This document shows, piece after piece, positions 5,943-9,757 of a DNA stretch of 9,757 nt; position 1 is the stretch's first letter; each line of letters starts with the position of its first letter. The notes beneath the pieces were generated by a model, which saw only the letters and a program-made list of their open reading frames with translations, did not search any database and was not told where the DNA came from. The DNA is taken from NCBI GenBank assembly GCA_011049495.1, contig DSBF01000125.1:1-9757 (forward strand), in the 5' to 3' direction. This stretch comes from Ignavibacteria bacterium (lineage in GTDB: Bacteria > Bacteroidota > Ignavibacteria > Ignavibacteriales > Melioribacteraceae). The position numbers and the translations under genes were made by a program.

Positions 5943-8900
5943 TTAATTTGCCTTCTCTTCCTCATTATCATTTCCATTAAAAGAATAATCCATTGCAGCA
6001 AGTTGTTCATAATGTTTCCATTTTTTAAGCACATTTTCTTGAGCTATTTTAAGTAGTTCTTTTGCTTCTTTAGGATGAGATTTTGTCAACATTTTATATC
6101 TTGTCTCTCTATAGAAATAATCTTCTAATTTTACTTTCGGAGCTTTCGAATCTAACTTCAACGGATTTTTACCTTCTTTTAACGAATCGGGATTAAATCT
6201 GAATAAAGGCCAGTGTCCGCTCTCAACAGCAAGCGTTTGGTTTTCCATACCTTTTGCCATGTTAATTCCGTGTGCAATACAATGACTGTATGCAATTATC
6301 AAAGAAGGACCATCATAAGCTTCGGCTTCAAGAATCGCTTTTAGAGTTTGAAGATCATTGGCACCCATTGCAATTTGTGCGACATAAACATTGCCGTAAC
6401 TCATTGCCATTTGAGCGAGGTCTTTCTTAGCGATTGTTTTACCTGCAGCTGCAAATTTAGCAACTGCACCCATACCTGTAGCTTTAGACATCTGTCCGCC
6501 TGTATTTGAATAAACCTCTGTATCAAGCACAAGAATATTTACATTTTTACCTGATGCAAGGACATGATCTAAACCGCCAAAACCGATATCGTAAGCCCAG
6601 CCATCGCCACCCATAATCCAAATTGATTTCTTGATTAGATAATCCGCGACAGCTAATAAATTCTTAGCTTCATCAGAACCATCTTTCTCCAGTATTTCCT
6701 TTAGTTTGGCGACTCTTTCTCTTTGTTCATAAATACCCATTTCATCACTTTGATCAGCAGAAATAAGTTGTTCAACAAGATCTTTACCAATCGTATCAGT
6801 TAATTTTAACAATAGTTCTTTTGCATATTCATTATTTTTATCAACGGCTAAGCGCATACCAAAACCGAATTCTGCATTATCTTCAAACAATGAATTTGAC
6901 CAAGAGGGACCACGACCATCTTTATTGGTAGTCCATGGGGTTGTGGGTAAGTTACCGCCGTATATTGATGAACAACCGGTTGCATTTGCTACCATTGTTC
7001 TATCGCCAAACAATTGTGAAACTAATTTTACATAAGGAGTTTCACCACAGCCCGAACAAGCACCGGAAAATTCAAACAACGGTTCTAAGAATTGACTTCC
7101 TTTAATAGTATTGATTTTTAGCTCTCTTCTATCATATTCGGGTAATTCTAAGAAATACTCAAAGTTTTCTCTTTCTTGTTCACGAATTGGAAGTTGCGGA
7201 ACCATGTTGAGAGCTTTTCTACCTGTTTCTTTTTTATCTTTTGCGGGACAGACTTCAACGCATATTTCGCATCCGGTACAATCTTCTACAGCAACTTGGA
7301 TAGTATAAGCCATATCTGTAAATTCTTTACCCTTTGCTTCCATGTATTTAAATGTAGCAGGTGCATTTTCTGTATAAGATTTAGGATAAGCTTTTATCCT
7401 AATTGCAGCATGAGGACAAACCATAGCACATTTACCGCATTGAATACATAAATCCTCTTCCCATGCAGGAACCGATAATGCTATATTTCGTTTTTCCCAT
7501 TTGGTTGTACCAGAAGGAAAAGTCCCGTCTATTGGCATTCCGCTAACAGAAATATCATCACCTTTTCCTTCCATAATTTTAGCCAGGACATTTTTCACAT
7601 AATCCGGAGCTTTATCGGAAACAATCGGAGGAAGTTCAATTGAACTTGTAACACTTTCCGGAACTTTAATTTCATAAAGGTGCTCAAGTGTTTGATCAAC
7701 AGCTTTGTAGTTTTTATTTACTATTTCTTCGCCTTTACTGCCATAGGTTTTCTTAATTGCTTCTTTTATTTTATTTATTGCTTCGTCTTTTGGAAGAATC
7801 CCGGATATTGCAAAGAAGCAAGTCTGCATAATTGTATTAACTCTTGCTCCCATTCCAGTTAAATTAGCAACTTCATATCCATCAATTGAATAGAATTTAA
7901 GTTTCTTATCAATAATTTCTTGCTGAACTTTTTTCGGTAATTTATCCCATACTTCATCTTTGCCGTATGGACTATTTAGAAGAAAAGTTCCACCTTCAAC
8001 AATTTTTTCCAGAACATCAAATTTTTCCAACAGAGTAAATTGATGACAACCGACAAAATTTGCACTCTGAATTAAATAAGTGGAATGTATCGGTTTCTTA
8101 CCAAATCTTAAGTGCGAAATTGTTGTAGAACCTGATTTTTTAGAATCATAAACAAAGTAGCCTTGAGCAAAATTCTCAGTTTCTTCACCGATAATTTTAA
8201 TCGAGTTTTTATTTGCTCCAACAGTTCCATCGGCACCAAGCCCGAAGAACATTCCTCTAAAAACATCTTTTCCTTCAATGATAAAATCATGGTCAAAATC
8301 TAAGCTTGTGAAAGTTACATCATCGTTTATCCCGATTGTAAAGTGATTTTTTGGTTCATCTTTCTTTAATTCATCAAATACAGCTTTTACCATAGAAGGT
8401 GTAAATTCTTTTGAAGATAAACCGTAACGACCACCGACAATTTTAGGCATTGATTTGAAAGGTGCAATACCGTTATTCAATGCTTCTACACAACCGGTAA
8501 CAACATCTTGATAAAGAGGTTCGCCGATTGCACCGGGTTCTTTTGTTCTGTCAAGTACAGCAATTTTTTCAACTGTTGATGGTAATGCATCCATAAGATG
8601 TTTTACTGAGAAGGGTCTATACAATCTAACTTTTATTGCACCAACTTTTTCTTCAAGCTTTTCGCTCATATAATCAACTGTTTCTTGAACTGTTTCTGCT
8701 CCGGAGCCCATTAAAATAACAACACGTTTTGCATCGGGAGCACCGTAATAATCAAATAATCTGTACTGCCTTCCTGTTAACTCTGCAAATTTATTCATCG
8801 CGTTTTGAACAACATCGGGACATTCATCATAGAATTTATTTACTGTCTCACGTCCTTGGAAATATACATCAGGATTTTGAGCTGTACCGCGAATAAAAGG

Positions 8901-9536
8901 TTTTTCGGGATTTAAAGCTCTCATTCTATGTGCATGGACAAATTTTTCATCAATTAGTGACTTTAGGTCCTCTACCGTAAGTTGTTCTATTTTATTGATT
9001 TCATGAGATGATCTAAAACCATCAAAGAAATGAACAAAAGGAATTCTTGATTCAAGAGTAGATTTATGAGCAATTGCTGCTAAATCCATAACTTCTTGGA
9101 TTGAACCTGAAGCAAGAAATGCAAATCCCGTTTGTCTCGCTGCCATTACATCGCTATGATCACCGAAAATAGATAATGCAGATGCAGCTAAGGAACGAGC
9201 TGACACGTGAAATACTGTTGGAGTTAATTCACCTGCAATTTTGTACATATTTGGGATCATCAGAAGTAGACCTTGAGATGCGGTAAATGTTGTTGTTAAT
9301 GCTCCGGTTTGTAATGCACCGTGTACGGCACCGGAAGCGCCGCCTTCACTTTGCAATTCGGAAACAAGGGGAACCGTACCCCAAATATTTTTTTTACCCG
9401 CCGCAGCCCATGCATCCGAAAGTTCACCCATTCCAGAAGAAGGTGTAATCGGATAAATGGCTATTACTTCACTATTGTGAAATCCTACATAAGCAGCAGC
9501 ATCATTTCCATCAATTGTTATCATTTTTCTGCCCAT
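5943..9536 (-). CDS. nifJ: Pyruvate:ferredoxin (flavodoxin) oxidoreductase, full length
   Basis: This 1197-aa single-chain enzyme converts pyruvate and CoA to acetyl-CoA and CO2, passing electrons to ferredoxin or flavodoxin in the cytosol. It aligns end to end with E. coli YdbK and Desulfovibrio PFOR as I recall them. YPITPSS at 28-34 and R114 (VSARSL) belong to the N-terminal pyruvate-binding domain. The gamma-like domain is near 430-630 (GLGADGTVGANKNSIKI, FVGCHQ). Two ferredoxin motifs follow: C697, C700, C703, C707 and C753, C756, C759, C763. The proximal-cluster cysteines are C827, C830, C855 and C1086. The thiamine diphosphate motif starts at GGDGWAYDIGFGG (977) and continues to DTEVYSNTGG. 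Nothing appears missing. The ATG at 9536 has AGG 8 nt upstream; a second in-frame ATG at 9524 matches where E. coli YdbK starts (MITIDGN) and cannot be excluded. No nitrogenase gene is nearby, so a central-metabolism role is more likely than one in nitrogen fixation. Confidence 0.97.
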   Translation of the reverse strand: MGRKMITIDGNDAAAYVGFHNSEVIAIYPITPSSGMGELSDAWAAAGKKNIWGTVPLVSELQSEGGASGAVHGALQTGALTTTFTASQGLLLMIPNMYKIAGELTPTVFHVSARSLAASALSIFGDHSDVMAARQTGFAFLASGSIQEVMDLAAIAHKSTLESRIPFVHFFDGFRSSHEINKIEQLTVEDLKSLIDEKFVHAHRMRALNPEKPFIRGTAQNPDVYFQGRETVNKFYDECPDVVQNAMNKFAELTGRQYRLFDYYGAPDAKRVVILMGSGAETVQETVDYMSEKLEEKVGAIKVRLYRPFSVKHLMDALPSTVEKIAVLDRTKEPGAIGEPLYQDVVTGCVEALNNGIAPFKSMPKIVGGRYGLSSKEFTPSMVKAVFDELKKDEPKNHFTIGINDDVTFTSLDFDHDFIIEGKDVFRGMFFGLGADGTVGANKNSIKIIGEETENFAQGYFVYDSKKSGSTTISHLRFGKKPIHSTYLIQSANFVGCHQFTLLEKFDVLEKIVEGGTFLLNSPYGKDEVWDKLPKKVQQEIIDKKLKFYSIDGYEVANLTGMGARVNTIMQTCFFAISGILPKDEAINKIKEAIKKTYGSKGEEIVNKNYKAVDQTLEHLYEIKVPESVTSSIELPPIVSDKAPDYVKNVLAKIMEGKGDDISVSGMPIDGTFPSGTTKWEKRNIALSVPAWEEDLCIQCGKCAMVCPHAAIRIKAYPKSYTENAPATFKYMEAKGKEFTDMAYTIQVAVEDCTGCEICVEVCPAKDKKETGRKALNMVPQLPIREQERENFEYFLELPEYDRRELKINTIKGSQFLEPLFEFSGACSGCGETPYVKLVSQLFGDRTMVANATGCSSIYGGNLPTTPWTTNKDGRGPSWSNSLFEDNAEFGFGMRLAVDKNNEYAKELLLKLTDTIGKDLVEQLISADQSDEMGIYEQRERVAKLKEILEKDGSDEAKNLLAVADYLIKKSIWIMGGDGWAYDIGFGGLDHVLASGKNVNILVLDTEVYSNTGGQMSKATGMGAVAKFAAAGKTIAKKDLAQMAMSYGNVYVAQIAMGANDLQTLKAILEAEAYDGPSLIIAYSHCIAHGINMAKGMENQTLAVESGHWPLFRFNPDSLKEGKNPLKLDSKAPKVKLEDYFYRETRYKMLTKSHPKEAKELLKIAQENVLKKWKHYEQLAAMDYSFNGNDNEEEKAN

Positions 9537-9757
9537 AAAGCATACCTGTATTTTATTTATGTTAACGAATTATTCTTGATTGTTTATAATGACAAAAACA
9601 AATATTGAGCCATAATTAAAAGTACTATATCTGCTTATTTATTTCAAAAATCCAATATTTCGACTATAATCAGACTATTTATCGTAATTCTTTAAGAAAA
9701 ATGAGTCTTTTACTCTTAATATTGAGAATAGAAACTCAAAACCAATGTTAATTATAC
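9537..9757. other. AT-rich leader/intergenic region upstream of nifJ
   Basis: These 221 bp hold no convincing gene on either strand. The region should carry the nifJ promoter and 5' leader. Two weak inverted repeats (GAGT/ACTC at 9703-9715, TTGAG/CTCAA at 9722-9739) lie at the far end and are too AT-rich and short to call. No riboswitch or known operator motif was recognised. Confidence 0.6.
9569..9595 (-). promoter_or_regulatory. Candidate nifJ promoter (weak call)
   Basis: On the minus strand TTGTCA (9595-9590, five of six to TTGACA) is followed after 15 bp by AATAAT (9574-9569, five of six to TATAAT), about 32 bp before the ATG at 9536. The spacing is shorter than ideal and the DNA is AT-rich, so chance is a real alternative. 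A Bacteroidetes-type TAnnTTTG box was not found at a fitting place. Confidence 0.22.

Noticed and set aside
7176..7451. Plus-strand open frame of 91 codons opposite nifJ
   Set aside because: It lies antisense to the ferredoxin-domain part of nifJ, and its cysteine/phenylalanine-rich composition is what an antisense reading gives; there is no start signal.
5943..9536. nifJ as a sign of a nitrogen-fixation island
   Set aside because: No nif structural or cofactor gene is in the window, and NifJ-type enzymes are widespread in anaerobic pyruvate metabolism.
9511..9543. Ten-codon overlapping ORF starting at an ATG 7 nt before the nifJ start, as a regulatory uORF
   Set aside because: It has no properly spaced ribosome binding site and nothing but position supports it.
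9321..9608. Plus-strand open frame overlapping the nifJ start and leader
   Set aside because: Most of it is antisense to the highly conserved nifJ N-terminus and it resembles no family I know.
9703..9739. Two small hairpins (GAGT/ACTC and TTGAG/CTCAA) as a terminator of a gene beyond the right edge
   Set aside because: Stems of 4-5 bp in AT-rich DNA are expected by chance and no upstream coding region is visible to support them.

Overview
All recognisable genes in this 9.8 kb window lie on the minus strand, so the biological order runs from right to left. Base composition is low in G+C. The proteins look most like those of the Bacteroidota/Ignavibacteriota side of the FCB group: a NifJ-type pyruvate oxidoreductase followed by a dihydroorotate-dehydrogenase-like flavoprotein, and an esterase-like/ATP-grasp/GCS2 ligase cluster. 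This placement rests on remembered family resemblance and is not proven. Several genes have plausible Shine-Dalgarno sequences (AAAGGG, GGAG, AAAGGA), which is unusual for classical Bacteroidetes and may fit a deeper lineage better.

Right part (9757 to 4817): a 221-bp AT-rich leader precedes a full-length nifJ (pyruvate:ferredoxin/flavodoxin oxidoreductase, 1197 aa) with all the cysteines for three [4Fe-4S] clusters and the thiamine diphosphate motif. A strong hairpin without a clean U-tract sits in the 82-bp gap after it. Next comes a dihydroorotate-dehydrogenase-like protein that lacks the family's catalytic loop. The unit ends in a textbook intrinsic terminator at 4817-4852.

Middle (4735 to 3937): one gene for an exported thioredoxin-fold protein with a CGWC active site and a helical C-terminal tail. 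The better start is an internal ATG at 4701, because a good ribosome binding site lies just before it. A short perfect inverted repeat overlaps the upstream ATG.

Left part (3858 to 1): a compact operon with gaps of 11, 5 and 2 bp. It encodes an esterase-D-like alpha/beta hydrolase that has lost its nucleophile serine and apparently its catalytic histidine, a classical ATP-grasp ligase, a GCS2/YbdK-type carboxylate-amine ligase, and a fourth gene cut by the window edge that looks like a circularly permuted ATP-grasp enzyme. Three different ATP-dependent carboxylate-amine (or related) ligases in one transcription unit point to a multi-step pathway that builds a small peptide or amide, or modifies one. 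Product and substrates cannot be read from the sequence. This operon, with its apparently dead hydrolase at the front, is the most interesting part of the window. No RNA genes, CRISPR arrays or insertion sequences were seen, and no gene-free stretch exceeds 300 bp.
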